Below, one piece after another: positions 38,061 through 50,617 of a stretch of DNA of 64,000 bases (positions are counted from its first letter, which is position 1; each line of letters begins with the position of its first letter). Made by a program: the position numbers and the translations under genes. The stretch is taken from contig VZRZ01003987.1 of assembly GCA_013398175.1 (NCBI GenBank), forward strand, positions 3,164-67,163. Reading direction: 5' to 3'. The notes beneath the pieces were generated by a model. It was not told where the DNA came from. It did not search any database and was given only the letters and a program-made list of their open reading frames with translations. The stretch is from Climacteris rufus. Lineage: Eukaryota; Chordata; Aves; Passeriformes; Climacteridae.

Positions 38061-41000
38061 GCTGTAAGCTGGGTATGTCTGCCTGCCAGCATCAGCCCCA
38101 TTCTTCCACCTAGGTCAGGGCGTTCTCAGCTGAAGCGTTATGTTGAAGGACCTGTGGTACTCAAGACGGAAGTGGCCATGAAAGAAAATAGTTGTGTTTT
38201 TTGATGTCAACATCAAGCAGGAAATACAGAAATCTTCCTTTGGAGGAGCTCCTCTAACCCCTTAGAACATTTGAGTGCATTAAGGTTCCAGCAAGGGCAA
38301 GATACAGCAGAGGACATTTTTGCCTAATCCTTGATTTCTGCTGTTATACCTGGGAAATGGGCTCTAATATGTCATAGCAGTGGCAAGAAGTGACACTGCT
38401 GGAAGGCAAGGAGAAGGAGGAAAATGGGAGATACGTGGCTGCAAATGTCTTCCTTGACAGGCACAGACAACATACTGGATGCAGTATGATATGGATACAT
38501 CCGCAGTGTGGGAAGAATGTTGCCAAACACCCACTTTTGTGGGTTTTCTCCTGTCTTCAAGCCCTCTTTACCCAGGTAATATCCTTATTCAGAATCTACA
38601 GCTAAGGCAGCTGTAGGACATAAGCCTCTATATAGACTTTCAAAAAATTTCAAAAAACTCACCCCATGAATCCTACAGTGTCTGTCATGGTGTGTGTGCT
38701 TTGTGTCGTATTCTGTGATATTCTGTCTAAAACATATTCTGCTCACTCATTAAAATGTCGGAAAGAAAGGTAGAGGTTATTCAAGCACAAGAGAGCTCCT
38801 GTTCGATGGTTTGACTGAACAACAATAGAAATCTGCACCTGCACAAGTTTCTGCCAACACTGATCTCACACAACTGTTGATCTTGATTAAATTCATTAGG
38901 CTAGGAGAGATGGATTTCTATACATCTTATTGTGCGTGTTTTATGGGTTATGCTCCTGGGTGGAATATAAGGTGTTTTTTGTTCAGAAGACAGTAGGAAA
39001 ATCATGCTGAGACCCAGGCCTGCTTTAGAATTCAACATATTCAGCAAAAACTTTGGCCAGGACTTATTTTGGACTTCAGTAAAACTCTATTATAGGAGTT
39101 TCCGTAAGTTTAAAGGAACTGTCTGAGAGTTTGTATATATTAGAAATCCTATTCTGTACAGATTTTGCCTGCAGTAGCAAAGCAGCAACATTGTTCAACA
39201 ATTCTGGCTTAAGTTATAAAGCTCTATCCTGGAGCGATGAAATTAGAAAAATATTTTACAAAACCAGAGCACAGGTCACATATTTGCAATATCTTTCTTT
39301 AGTGTTAGCCGTCTTTGAAAGAAGTTTTATGTCACAGCTGCACAGCACACATTGATTGGTTGCATCTAAAATATGGAAAATAAATCACAGGTTTGTCTAC
39401 ATATTTGACAGTATAAGGAAAACCTGCAGGCTTTCCTTGCTGATACTTACTCCTCCCTTCTACCTATGTTGTGGAGATGTATCTTTGTATATGTATATAC
39501 AGACATTCAGAAACATACAAATCTAATTTCTGCCTTTTCACTTTCCTTTGATCTACTGTAGTGCAAACAAAAGGCTTGAGAACTGATTATAATCTTACTA
39601 AGTTAATCAGGCTGTTTATGTCAGTAATTAATCAATGTTGCCTGTAAAGGCTCACAACCTGCCCCAAGGTACATAATTTGCTCTTGTCTTTCACTTTGCA
39701 TCATCATTTGCATCAGTACAAAGGGAGTGCAGACACGTGCTGGTATATTCTCTGTGCATCCTTTACTGATTTTGCACAGAGGTGCCTGACAAGTGAAGTC
39801 CATGGTAAGTAGAAACATGAAACTGAAATAATATAGCAGCATAAGGAATTTGGCATTGTCTTGAAATGGGAGAGGAGCTTTGCCCATCTCCTGGTGAGCA
39901 GAGTTCACATCCCACCAAGTTCCCTCAGGAGCTCCTATCAGCAGAAGTTTCCCTCTTACTTGCATGGCTCAGACAGCAGCATATCTTGTGGGGAACTCTG
40001 ACTTGTTGCAATGATGTTGAAGTGCGTCTATGGAAAAACAAAACAGCTTTCCAAGGCTGATGTCCTGGCACTGAGATCCATGGACATGTTTCGCAAATAT
40101 GTGTGCATAAGTGTGCATGTGTTTGTGTACACATGGGTGTAGGCTTACAGAGCTAGAAACAAGATGTCACAACAGTGGATTAACAGAGTACATTGCTGAA
40201 TGTAAAACTTGTAACTGCTGAGCTCAGAGCAAACTGTTTATAAAGGAATTAATTTAATGCAAGGCAACCCTGTATGAGATAGAACACGGGTATAGTTTGA
40301 GAATAAGCAATGGTGTTTCTCAAAACTCCATACCAAGGCAGTACACTCTCTGCTGCAATGTCTTTTAAAGATGGATTTATATGCCCATTCAAACTGAATT
40401 TGAGCAGAGTGGAAAGGAATAAGATCTAGTAGTGAACCTATGGCCTTTTCTAAAGCAGAATTTGAAGTAATTTCTAAATTGAATAACTGTACATACAGAC
40501 AAAATTTTCTTTGCTACATTCTGCTATTCTTAACTAAAGGTGGGATGAGCAACCCTGGGATGGGGCTTATATCTCCTCACTTAATACAGAGAGGTTTACA
40601 AAACTGAGGCATGCAGGTGCTCAACTTTCAGACAGCGAAGGCAAGGTGAGATAATTCCTTTATTGTTATACAATCAGTTATGGCCTGTAGCTGATCAGGC
40701 ATTCAAGAAAGACGTTACCCCAAACTTTAATGTACTTGCCAGGAAACATGAGAACATTGTGAACAAGGAAAATGACCCAACATTATTTTGGGATCCTTCC
40801 AGCTAGATGATGAGGACCCTTCCCTGGGGACATCTGACCTGCAAAGAGATGACGGGACTGTGCGCAACACCCTTGATCAGAGGAATCAGAGGGAGCTCAG
40901 AGCTTCTCAAGGGGCAATGGGCATGAAAAAATCCTCTCATCCTCTCATTTTACTCAGACACAAAACTTCCACCAGCTCCAGTGGTGCAGTTTTATCCATG

Positions 41001-43366
41001 TACAAGGGGCAATCCAGCAGTGACACCGACAGTGCAGTTATGATGTGGGTATGGAAAATCAACATATTCTCAAAGCAATTTCCATAGTCTTAGCATATGG
41101 CCCCTGTACTGAGCCCTTATTTGGGTCAATGAAAGTTTCTCATGCAGAACAAGCACAGAAAACATGCACAGTCTGTGCCTGAGAGGGGTCATATGCCTGC
41201 AATAGCTAAATATTTTAACGGGAGAAACACACTTGAACAAAGGAGCTAACTGCATAAACCTAGACAAGTTTTATTGAGGACATTAATTTACACAAGCTGT
41301 ATGATTGTGTTCTCATGAAATCTGCCATGCATAATTACTAAAGATGTTAATAAATAGTCAGCAAATCAGAACAGCTGGTTGTGATGATACCCAGCTTTTC
41401 TAAGAAAAGACAGGCTTTAACCTCATCACCATTAATACTGTGAAACATACTCTGGTCAGTGCATGTGATGGGATATCCTAAATAGATGAATATCCACTGC
41501 ACTCCCTGTCCTGGATAGTGCAAAAAGGCCTAAGGTTGGCATTTTCTTTGATGTGGACCTTCCAACATAATTGCCTTTAGTTGAAAAAATAAAACCCAAA
41601 GCAAATCCCTATAAATGATGCAAAGGGAGGAAGGGCTTATGTTTTCCTTTGAAGTCATGTGAGATGTTCAGATACAGAGATTGATGCTGCTTGAAAATGT
41701 GGCCAGCATGTAGCTGCAGTCAGTTTTCACCAGTTCTTTGATAAGAGTGATCTGTTGAGCTTATATTGAAACCACAGTTGGGTACACAGAAATTATTTTG
41801 TTTTCTGCTTATGATATCAAAATCTTTTCATACCTTATTTACCTAAAAGTCATCTCTCTTCCTTTCACCTTTGGCCAGCTTGATGTAACAGTTTCGGAAG
41901 TCAGTCCAGCAAATTGTCTGTATTGTAAAGACCAGCATACCCACTCTCTGCATTTTCTGTTGTATTAATTGTTAATGGATTTGTTCTGAATTTCCTCCCA
42001 TCCAATGACATCTCGGCAGAGCTCTCTGTGTCCATGTTTAGCATGCTAATGAAGTGTGGCTACTCATATGCTGCTCAGTAAGTTGTGCTTGTCAATATAT
42101 ATTAGAAGTCAGAAACCTGCTAGTTTGGAGCAGAACCAAAACTGGGGATAACATATTGTTACGGCTGGCTGGCAGGTTGGCACCCGGAGAGGACTTAAAT
42201 TTCCTCAGCAAATAAGGACTGACATTAAATTCAGGGACTAACATTCACATAAGCATCATACAAAGCTCTCCCTCTCACAGGCTGTCTTTCCCAACAGCTG
42301 CATTCCACACTCAGCCCACAGATCCGAAAGCCTACACTTCCTTTAAGGCTATTGCTGCTATGGTGTTAATTTCCTTTACACATTAAAATAGGTCTGATGA
42401 ATTGTCTGTAAAGTGTTTATTCCTCTCTATTAGCTAAAACAGAAACATTAGCTCTGATACAGATGTCCATGTCATATAAAACAAACCCCATCTCCTTAGA
42501 CCAATGGATATTTACACTGACAAGGCAAAACACACCCAACAGTACCATTTTTTGTGTCCATTGCAGATGTGGGTGAGAGACTGAGCTGGTTCAGCCATCT
42601 GGGGACATGGTGCAGGGAGTCCCAAAAGCAGGAGAAAGCCCCACTCATGGTGCAATGCCCACCCTGGCAAGCTCTCCCTGCTGTCCTCTATAACTCTTCA
42701 GTTCCGAGGAAGTACCACTAAGGACACCACAAGAAAGTCCACAACTTTTTATCTCCTCAAAATAACCCTCGTTGTAACCTTTCTTATCTTCCACACTGTT
42801 GCCTTTCTGTAAGGTTCACTCTGTTCTATGAGGTGTGATTGCCCAGCCTGCCTCTCCTCTTGGGACACTACCCATTGCTCCAGACCTTATGACTCACCCC
42901 CTTCCTCTCACTGACATTACCTTCAGCACAGGCTTTGTCATGGTCAGAACTGAGCTGAAAATTTTGGTGGCAGCTGCCTCTCCAAGGCATGGAAAGCCCC
43001 AGCCCTGCCACACACCCACAGTCCTACCCCATCCCAGTAGTCCCAGCCTCTGGACAGGGCTCATAGCAGAAGCTGTCAGCCCCACAGCTGGACTTTGTGG
43101 GGAGCACTAAAATCCTCTGGAATAAAATCCAGTCTATCAGATATGACAGATTGTGGCAATTGACTGTGAGAGTATCCAGCCTCCTTTGTCATCACCAGCA
43201 GCAGCACAAGGTTTGGAGGTAACAGCAGGCTCCTTTTCCAAATATCAGCATGTCACATCCCAATGGGAGAGGGACTAAAAAGCATTTCAAGGGAAGAAGT
43301 ATGTCAGTGGGCATGTTGAATACCTCAGGAAGCTTACTATAGAATGTTTCTTTTGTAGTGTAGCAT

Positions 43367-43372
43367 TTTATT
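43367..43372 (-). promoter_or_regulatory. possible polyadenylation signal AATAAA
   Basis: TTTATT on the plus strand is AATAAA on the minus strand, about 155 bases beyond the stop codon of the probable terminal exon. The hexamer is common in AT-rich DNA, so only its position supports it. Confidence 0.35.
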
Positions 43373-43524
43373 GTTTGTGTTTATATCCAAGTCCTGAAAG
43401 GTAAACTCCTGTATTGTAGTGTTTGATATTAAAAGTGGAATTTTCTCTTTTCCTCTAGCATCTCAGCTTATACCAAACAACCTGCTGAAAAACTACAGGA
43501 ACAGTTCTTATTTGAAATAGAATT

Positions 43525-43804
43525 TCACAATTTTCTCTGGACGATAATCAGAACTATGAGTCCTTTCAACTTATATAATTCTAAGTTAAGCACCAAATGC
43601 AAACATAGATCTTTCTTTTCCACTGACTGGTAAGTGTTTTCCCTTTTTTGTCTCAGTTCCCTAACTTTTTCAATACTCAGACTGTGAATATTATAACTCT
43701 GCTCTTCAATAAATTTCAGCATATCATGGCATTCCAGCACTGCAGATGCAGTCACCTCTAAACAGTTAACCAAAAGTAAAATCCTGACATCACATACATC
43801 TTTT
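43525..43804 (-). CDS. probable terminal coding exon of an unidentified gene
   Basis: Read on the minus strand, a good acceptor ('gtttttttcag', AG at 43806-43805) leads into a frame open for 92 codons to a TGA at 43527-43525. The codons are strongly coding-like, rich in GAN/GTN, and the peptide is helical with phrases such as VRILLLVNCLEVTASAVLEC, HDMLKFIEEQ and SIEKVRELRQKRENTYQ. That resembles a helical-bundle or coiled-coil protein. Its first base completes the split codon AG|A left by the upstream exon, so phases agree. An AATAAA signal lies at 43372-43367 on the same strand, about 155 bases past the stop, so this may be the last exon. The final 20 codons are less convincing, and an internal donor (for example 'aaa|gttagg') cannot be excluded. 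I do not recognise the protein. Confidence 0.5.
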
Positions 43805-43964
43805 CTGAAAAAAACTTTTTTTTTGTATGTTCTGTTTTGTCTCACTTTTTCATTTTTAAAGGCTCCAAAATATTTTCTGATGTGAGAGTCTGTGTTACAT
43901 TTTTCATTTTAAAATCTGGAAAGAAATTATGAAAAATAAAATACATTTGTGACCATCTTCCCAC
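43805..43964 (-). other. putative 160-base intron
   Basis: Bounded on the minus strand by CAG|GTGGGAAG (donor, GT at 43964-43963) and TTTTTTTCAG (acceptor, AG at 43806-43805). The length is plausible for a short avian intron. In-frame read-through of the first exon meets stops inside this interval. Confidence 0.45.
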
Positions 43965-44116
43965 CTGTAATACTGTTTAAAACTTTCCAAATGTTGAAAA
44001 CCAAGACAGGCAGTGTCTTTTTTTCTTCTTAAATCTGTGCCAACTGCTGAGAATTTTATCAAGGATGGATGTGAAGAATGATTAGACTGAAAAGTTTCAT
44101 GGTTTCCACCCGTGGA
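43965..44116 (-). CDS. probable internal coding exon of an unidentified gene
   Basis: On the minus strand a strong acceptor ('cttactttatttctttgcag', AG at 44118-44117) starts a 152-base segment ending at the strong donor CAG|GTGGGAAG. It is open in one frame, starting at a codon boundary (TCC) and ending two bases into a codon (AG). The downstream exon at 43804 begins with the single base needed to complete Arg. The peptide includes STGGNHETFQSNHSSHPSLI, FSAVGTDLRRKKDTACLG and FQHLESFKQYY. Two good splice sites plus phase agreement make chance less likely. No family was recognised and no upstream exon could be joined with confidence. Confidence 0.5.
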
Positions 44117-46063
44117 CTGCAAAGAAATAAAGTAAAGGGGCTCATTATTTCTCTTCCCACATCCATCATAGTGATTACTGTATTCTGAAAATTGGACAGC
44201 CATGCCAAAGTGCAAAGTTTCTTTTTTTTAACCACTCTCCATTTTATATGCAATTTTATGCCATCCCAAAAGACCCAACACAAGTAAATTGATCATTATA
44301 AAGACTATGAGATCAAATTTGCTGTGAAATTAGTTATTATTTTTTTATTTTACAAAGCAGTGAGCAGACAGAACGTCAAGGGACATAGAAAGCAATGTGG
44401 AACTCCATGCGGAAGCTCACAACAAACTATTAAAGGGAAGTAATTTGATTTGAAAGCAAAAAACACAAAATGAAGCACAGAACTTGGAATGAAAAGACAC
44501 TTTGGAAAAATAAACCCCAGGATTTGATCTGGATCTAGTAGAGACAATTTTAAGTGGAACTATATTAATTTCATATTTTTCTTTAAACTGACAAGTTTAA
44601 ATTTTTAGTTTTTAAAATGTCAGTGTTTTGTGACCACTTCTATCACTATGTCCTTATCTCCAGATGTGGAAACACACCCACCTACTATGTGTGTTCTTTC
44701 CTACTTGACCTCCCATGGGGCAGGTTCTCCTGCACTATCTTAAAGCAAATATTAGTTAAGTTTATGAGGCTGCTTATTTCGTGATAACTTGTGAATGATT
44801 AATCGATGAAAAATCACTACCTAGAGAAAGCAGATGGCTGCCGAATGGGTTGAAAATCTGTGGCCAGGAAAGTCTGATACACCTAGAAGTCAACAGAGTA
44901 ATGATCAAAACCCTGTTTTCTGCATAGTCTTGTAATTTTCCCCATGTCCTGCCTCGCAGGCACCTTGCCTAGCTTTTATGGAGTCACAAAAACTTACAGA
45001 TTTTTCTCATTGAGATGTGAATTCTGATATTTTTGTCCCTGCATTAGATAAATCTAGAAATCCTAATATTCACTGTCTTCTCTGGTAAGACCACGCTACT
45101 TAAAACACTAGCTCCACATGCTGCTTGAGTTCTCTCATAAATCTTCTAGTGCCAGAAACAGCTGCAGAAATTTCTTGTATCACAATCTGAATAAATAAAA
45201 TTTGTTCTAAATTTGAAAAATTACTTAAAATGCACTTACTGAGATTATATTAAAAATGTAGAGCTATTTGTAAAAAAAAAAAAATTAAGCCACAAAAGAC
45301 TAGCATGTAACTGTGCTTCAGTTTTAAAATCCTTTTTTTAAAAGAATACCAGTCCTCCTGACCTAGGATAGTGCCAGATGAACCCAAATCAGAAGCAGCC
45401 CTGCAGAAACTTCTGTATTTACAGAGTCAGAAGTCTGCAGCTACTGACCAATAAACTGACAGTTATTGTTGCTGCCATGAGATATTTGAAAAGCAAAACT
45501 TGGAAAAAGCTGGTGAGTCAGTTCCACTTTCTATTTATGATGATTATACCACTCCTGGTTTTAAGCCCATTGCATGCCAGGCTTTACATACTAATTAAGG
45601 ACTTGTCACCAAGAGGTGTTTCCTGATGAATCAAATATAACTGTTCCCTAGATACAGACACCAAGGAACACAGCAGTTAAGACTAACTTTTACAAACACA
45701 GGTACTATAGCAGTGCCATTGTAGAAACATTTTTTTTCTTTCATTTTTTTTTTACAGAAACGAAAATGAAAAGTGTAGTTCACTTATCTGTCTGGTAGTT
45801 TGTCTTGGGCCCGTCAAGACTACTGTATTCTAAATAAGGGGTTTAATACTTTAAATATTTTTCACAAGATAGATTCATCAGTTTTCTGCACTAAGAACCT
45901 CTTCTCTCATGGAGGAAATGGATATGGGCTGTGTGTACCTCTAAGTGCAGAGGCATGTTTCCTTCATGGAGTGAAGTTTATCTCCAGGGAGAGTGACACA
46001 AATGAGGCCATGGCTGGAGAGTCTGTCTACTGTCTTGTACTCTTCTTCTCATTCCAAAATACA

Positions 46064-46112
46064 ACATGAAATGAAATGTACGAAATGTCCAAGGTATGAA
46101 ATGTCCAAGGGC
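46064..46112. repeat. short tandem duplication (atgaaatg / gaaatgtccaagg)
   Basis: The phrase gaaatgtccaagg occurs twice in immediate succession, preceded by two overlapping atgaaatg units. Confidence 0.85.
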
Positions 46113-47359
46113 TGGTGGGGTCATGGAATAGTAGCAGGGTTACCTAGTAGCACCACAGTATCCCTGTGGTCTTGTCTGTCTGCCCTGGAGCCAGGAATCT
46201 TCTGATTTAACTATGTATACTATGGTCATGTACAGGAGCTCCAAGAAGAGTTCAATCTCTACTGTTTTATACAGAAGTAAGAAAAGGTGGTTTCCAACTC
46301 TGCAGAGTGAAACAGTTTTTCATCTAATCAGGACTGTCTGCTGTGGCAGGCCATGAGTTATTGACTTATGAAGTCCATTTTAAATTCACATGTGCCTTTG
46401 GCAGAGTTTTGCTCTCTGAGACCCCTCTACTGAAGAGATGTCTGTTGAAGAAATTGAGGCAGAGTAAGATTTTAAATTTAAATTATCTTCCTTCTGGAAA
46501 GCAAACTGTAAATTACTCCTTTGCCATGTGGTGGAGCTGGTAGACAGCAGTTCTTACATTTATTTTTTTTCACTGTGGAGGTTGTTGCTATGTTTGGAAT
46601 CTTTCTTTTTTACAGTTTTCACAACTATGTTTAGTCTAGTAAACTACCTATAAAACTTAATCTTTGCTTTTGTGTTTATATCATAAGCCTCAACATGAAG
46701 GAAAACCTCAAAGCTTGATTTTTGGATTCAGAACTGACAAGTCTGACAGCAACTTTCCACACCGAAGCATAATGACAACTCATCTATTATTTCATGAAGG
46801 GCAATGTTTCTGAAGGGATCTGTAGTTCTCATTTTTCAAATTCTAGGTGACGGAGGAACTTCTAGACCCTGCTGAAGGTGGTCACCTAGAGTAATGCACA
46901 CAGCATAGATAGAGCTGGAAACACATTCCAGAAATAAAATATAGTACAGTGTTTTGTGTCTCAGAAAATTCCTCATTTTCAGCACAAGAAGGTTTCATGG
47001 ATATCAAGTGGAACTAGGGTGGATGAATTGAATGTTGTGTTCTTAAACTAGAGAGTACCTCAGTGATATGCTGGTGTGGAAACAAGTTCTGAGGTTCTTC
47101 AGTTCAGCTTGGCTTTGTAAGGCTCAGACCAGGTGGTCACAGTCACTTAGGACCCAGACTCCTCCTGAATCTGCATAGAGCTTTGGAAAGTCCTTATAGA
47201 TTTCTGCCTGCAATTTTCGTATAAATCTTTCCAAATGCATAAGAAGTACGTCACAGAGAAAAAGGTATTGTGATTAAAATAGCACAGTATAATACAGAAT
47301 TACTAATTATATTCCCTGCATTCCTATTAACCATCTATGTTGCCTAAAGCAAGTGGTGC

Positions 47360-47480
47360 AAATTTGCTATGCCTCAGTTTACTCTTCTGTGACACTGGCA
47401 TAATATTTGTCTCTATTATAGCAGTACATGTGTAAAAATTAATTTGAAATTCTCAGATAAAAAGTACTTTGAAACTATAT
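47360..47480. repeat. possible MIR-like ancient SINE
   Basis: 'tgcctcagtttactcttctg' followed by 'tggcataata', 'agcagtacatgtg' and 'ttctcagataaaaagtactt' follows the order of a decayed MIR/CORE-SINE type repeat in one orientation. Divergence is high. Confidence 0.4.
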
Positions 47481-48472
47481 CGTAGTATGATCATTACTAC
47501 TTTCAGTCTTCTCTAGACTATTTAGTATTTTACACTTCTCTCACCTCTCAATACAGTAGTCAACTGTTTAATTATTGAGAAACTGCTTTGTAGGGCATTT
47601 CATAGAGGTGTTGGTAGCATATGGTCAAATTCCAGTATGACCAGTTTGCCAACTGAAATTCTCCCCATAGTTTTAAGAGGATCAAGTATTGCTCTCTTCT
47701 TCTAATGTGTTCAGCAAGGCTATCCACCATGAAATACCCTTTGCATTTCATTCCCCTGTAGCTGTGCAGTAATGAACCAAGTTTATGTTTCTGACTGTTT
47801 TGACTACAAAGTAGTTTGAATTATTTGGGGAAATGCAAGACAAAATTAATAATACTGACACTGTGTATAAAATACCAGTGTTTGAAACCACATTTGTGAA
47901 TAACTGTTTTATTTCAAATTTCTTGTGGGCTGGTCTTTGCACATTAAAAGAAGACTTATTTCCTGTCCAACCTCATGTGTGCATTTTAAATTATGGAATG
48001 AAACAGAAAATCACCTATTTCTTTTTTTTTCCTGCATTCCCATAGCTTGAAAATAGTCCTATTTGTTAAAAAGATATCATGTGTAGTTTATAATGTGGAT
48101 TGACTCAAACAATGAGAATCTGTTGGATGTTAGGTTTGTTTGGGCTATTACTGAATGCTCTTTCAGAGCTTATTAAGAAAAGTACACTCAGTTATGTTAA
48201 CTTTTAATGGGTCGCTTAAATTTTTGTGTCTGGATAAAACCAGGGTGCTTACTTACATTTAAAAATCCCCAGACAGAACCATACCACAAACCCCAGCAAT
48301 GCACTATGTCTACTTGTGGTCAGTTGTAAGACAAATGATGACAGCAAGATTCAAATTTAAAACTGAAGTTCGAGTTTGAACTATCAAGGAGTTCATTTGG
48401 GTCTGGAAGTACTAGCTGATCTCATGTTTATATAAACTGCATTGACAAAGTATATCTGTGGATTAAAGATTC

Positions 48473-48550
48473 AGGGCCAGATTTCCAGCTAGTGCAAATT
48501 GCGGTAGGTCCAATGAAACCAACAGAAATAAACTGATTTATGCCTTTTAT
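48473..48550. repeat. ancient sauropsid/amniote palindromic repeat
   Basis: 'agggccagatttccagctag', 'tgcaaattgcggtaggtcca' and 'aaactgatttatgcc' line up with an old palindromic element whose usual words are 'gggccagatcctcagctggt' and 'gtaaat...cattgaagtcaatgg'. Confidence 0.6.
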
Positions 48551-49056
48551 AACAAAGACATTATTTGCATTATTTGTTTAGACAAAAAAAAAAAATCAAT
48601 TCTTCACACATATATTTGCATGGATTCAACTGCAACACGAATGTTTAAGAAATGTGAATAGTAGCTTCAAGGTCACCTTTGAAAATGTGTTTATTGTATA
48701 TGAATCAACCATGTGTAAAATGAGGACATATTCTTACTGTATAGGAACACATTTCAGTAAGCTGCACATTTCTATGCCCCTTTGATATATATTGAAATGG
48801 CTTCATCCCAACATGACCTTGAAAGGTTAATTCAAAACAAGACTTGATTTTTTTCCCTCTATTTACTTTAAAAAAAGGGTTTATGTAGGACATATTGTTC
48901 ACTTGATGTTAAATTTCATCTTACAAGGGTGTTCTGGAATGTGTTGGAATAAATCTCAACAGTCATATTCCCTGAATAATGGCTAAATGTTTGTAAGTTC
49001 AATAGGAGGTATAGCTCAAAATATTTCATGACTAGAAAAAGCACTGTTATTTTAAG

Positions 49057-49086
49057 GCTCAAATACTTAGCGCTCAAATACTTAGC
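49057..49086. repeat. perfect 15-base tandem duplication
   Basis: gctcaaatacttagc is present twice with no gap (49057-49071 and 49072-49086). Confidence 0.97.
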
Positions 49087-50534
49087 ACTTGCTGTTTTCT
49101 CTCAGCATTGTATCAGTAGGTACATTCTTTAAAAGCAATCACATCTTGGTTTCTTTAATCTGCAGAAACCCCATCTGTGCATGCTTCTGATAGAAACCAG
49201 AGTCTGCATGGTGGAATCCACTGGAGCAATGTATCTGCAGCTCGTTTGTGCACATTCTCCAGCTCATTTACATATAAATTACACAACGTATGGCATCGGG
49301 ACTTTTTTGGCCCCTTGGCAGGGAGGTCATTGTGGGGTAAGGGGGCACAGTGATGAAAGCTGCCTCTGGCTTGTGCTTTCCCAGGGGCTGCCAATCATCC
49401 CCCTGAAGTGGGTAAGGTCTGCTTTTCCCTCGGATGTGTGTTCTGGCACCTGGTGCAGGACATAGACAGAGGTGCAGCCTGGTTTGGAAGGCAGCAGCCA
49501 CCGCCCGCTGTTGTTCAGGCATGAATTCCTCAGCTGGCACAGTTGCCCTAAAGCCCTTTATATCTGTTTGATCCCCATCTCTCTTCTTAGCTTTAAAAGT
49601 ACTTCCTTGAGTGGTGTAATCATGGGGCAATTTTGCTCTCATGCCAAGTTTAGATATTGTATATACTACTTATACGTTGACTTGGGTGACATTGTTTCTC
49701 AGTTCCCAGTGAGATAGGGATCAGACCACCTCTGTGCAGCTCAAAGACCAAAGCATTGCACCAGACAGCACGGGATTTCTTCAGAACATTTTGGAAGTGG
49801 AAATTGAAGTCATTTGAGGATTAGCATTTTGTTAGATGGGGAGATGAACCCCAAAACACAACATCCTGAAATTGCTCAGCTGCTGTTCATCGCCGAAGGT
49901 TTGAAGGCAGAGATTGCAATCTGTTCCTGCTCTATCTGCTGCCGTTCAGTTACGAGAACAACAAGCAAGACAGGTCAGCACTGGCCCCCCCTTTTCTCTG
50001 TCTGTGTAACCTGGTATTAAGGAAAGAAAGCAAAAAGGTTTGAAATCCTACTTGAAGCGGATACTGGTTACTTAAGTCAGCATTATCTTCAGCAACAACA
50101 GACACAGCTGTCTTGACCACACACAGATCATTTTAGCAATTGCCAAAGTGCAACACTCCTTATGCAGCCAAGTCTTAAATTATGGTAAGCAATGAAATAA
50201 CCAAAGATGTTTTAAAAGAAAGCACATTAGTTCCATTAATATGAAATTTACCTCTCAGATAATTCTTGACTTGTAACAAATGTATATTTGCCAGTTTTGT
50301 GAACAACAGGACTGTGGAAAGTAAAAATTACTTCATAAAAATAAGCTAGCCAGGATTTTATATGAACAAGAATTAATGACTATGTAATTAAAATTTCTAA
50401 GCACGTGCAATTATTAAAATAGAAACAGACACACAGTCTTCTGCTTTCTGTCACTTTTCATAGGCTGTTGTTTTTAAAAATCAGATTGACAATGAAATTG
50501 TGTAACAATCACAAAGTTCGGAGGGATGACAAAT

Positions 50535-50617
50535 TTAGGCTTCAATTCAGCAGAGAACTTGAGTATGCATGTATAATCGAGCATGAACGTAAGCTCTTTG
50601 CTGAGTTTGAGTTTAGG
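50535..50617. repeat. ancient sauropsid/amniote palindromic repeat
   Basis: 'ggcttcaattcagcagagaa' and, near the other end, 'gtaagctctttgctgagttt' form the two arms of a decayed palindrome of the 'ttcaattcagcaaagcactt' class. The plus frame at 50468-50713 translates through it and is therefore not treated as a gene. Confidence 0.6.

Larger units (their letters stand above)
31231..43524. other. non-coding stretch with scattered old repeats
   Basis: About 12 kb without a recognised gene. Old palindromic repeat pieces lie at 32330, 35838 and 37986 (own entries). The 121-codon plus frame at 32397-32762 begins in the first of these and has no recognisable domain. The 144-codon minus frame at 34127-34561 is Ser/Pro/Leu-rich and unconvincing. 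A 49-base minus-strand exon-like segment at about 41868-41916 is too short to support. Confidence 0.4.

Noticed and set aside
41868..41916. 49-base minus-strand exon-like segment before a good donor
   Set aside because: Open in two frames, too short, acceptor weak, no partner with certain phase.
43624..43660. Plus-strand gtaagt...ttgtctcag pair inside the minus-strand exon
   Set aside because: Only about 30 bases apart, too short for an intron; coincidence.
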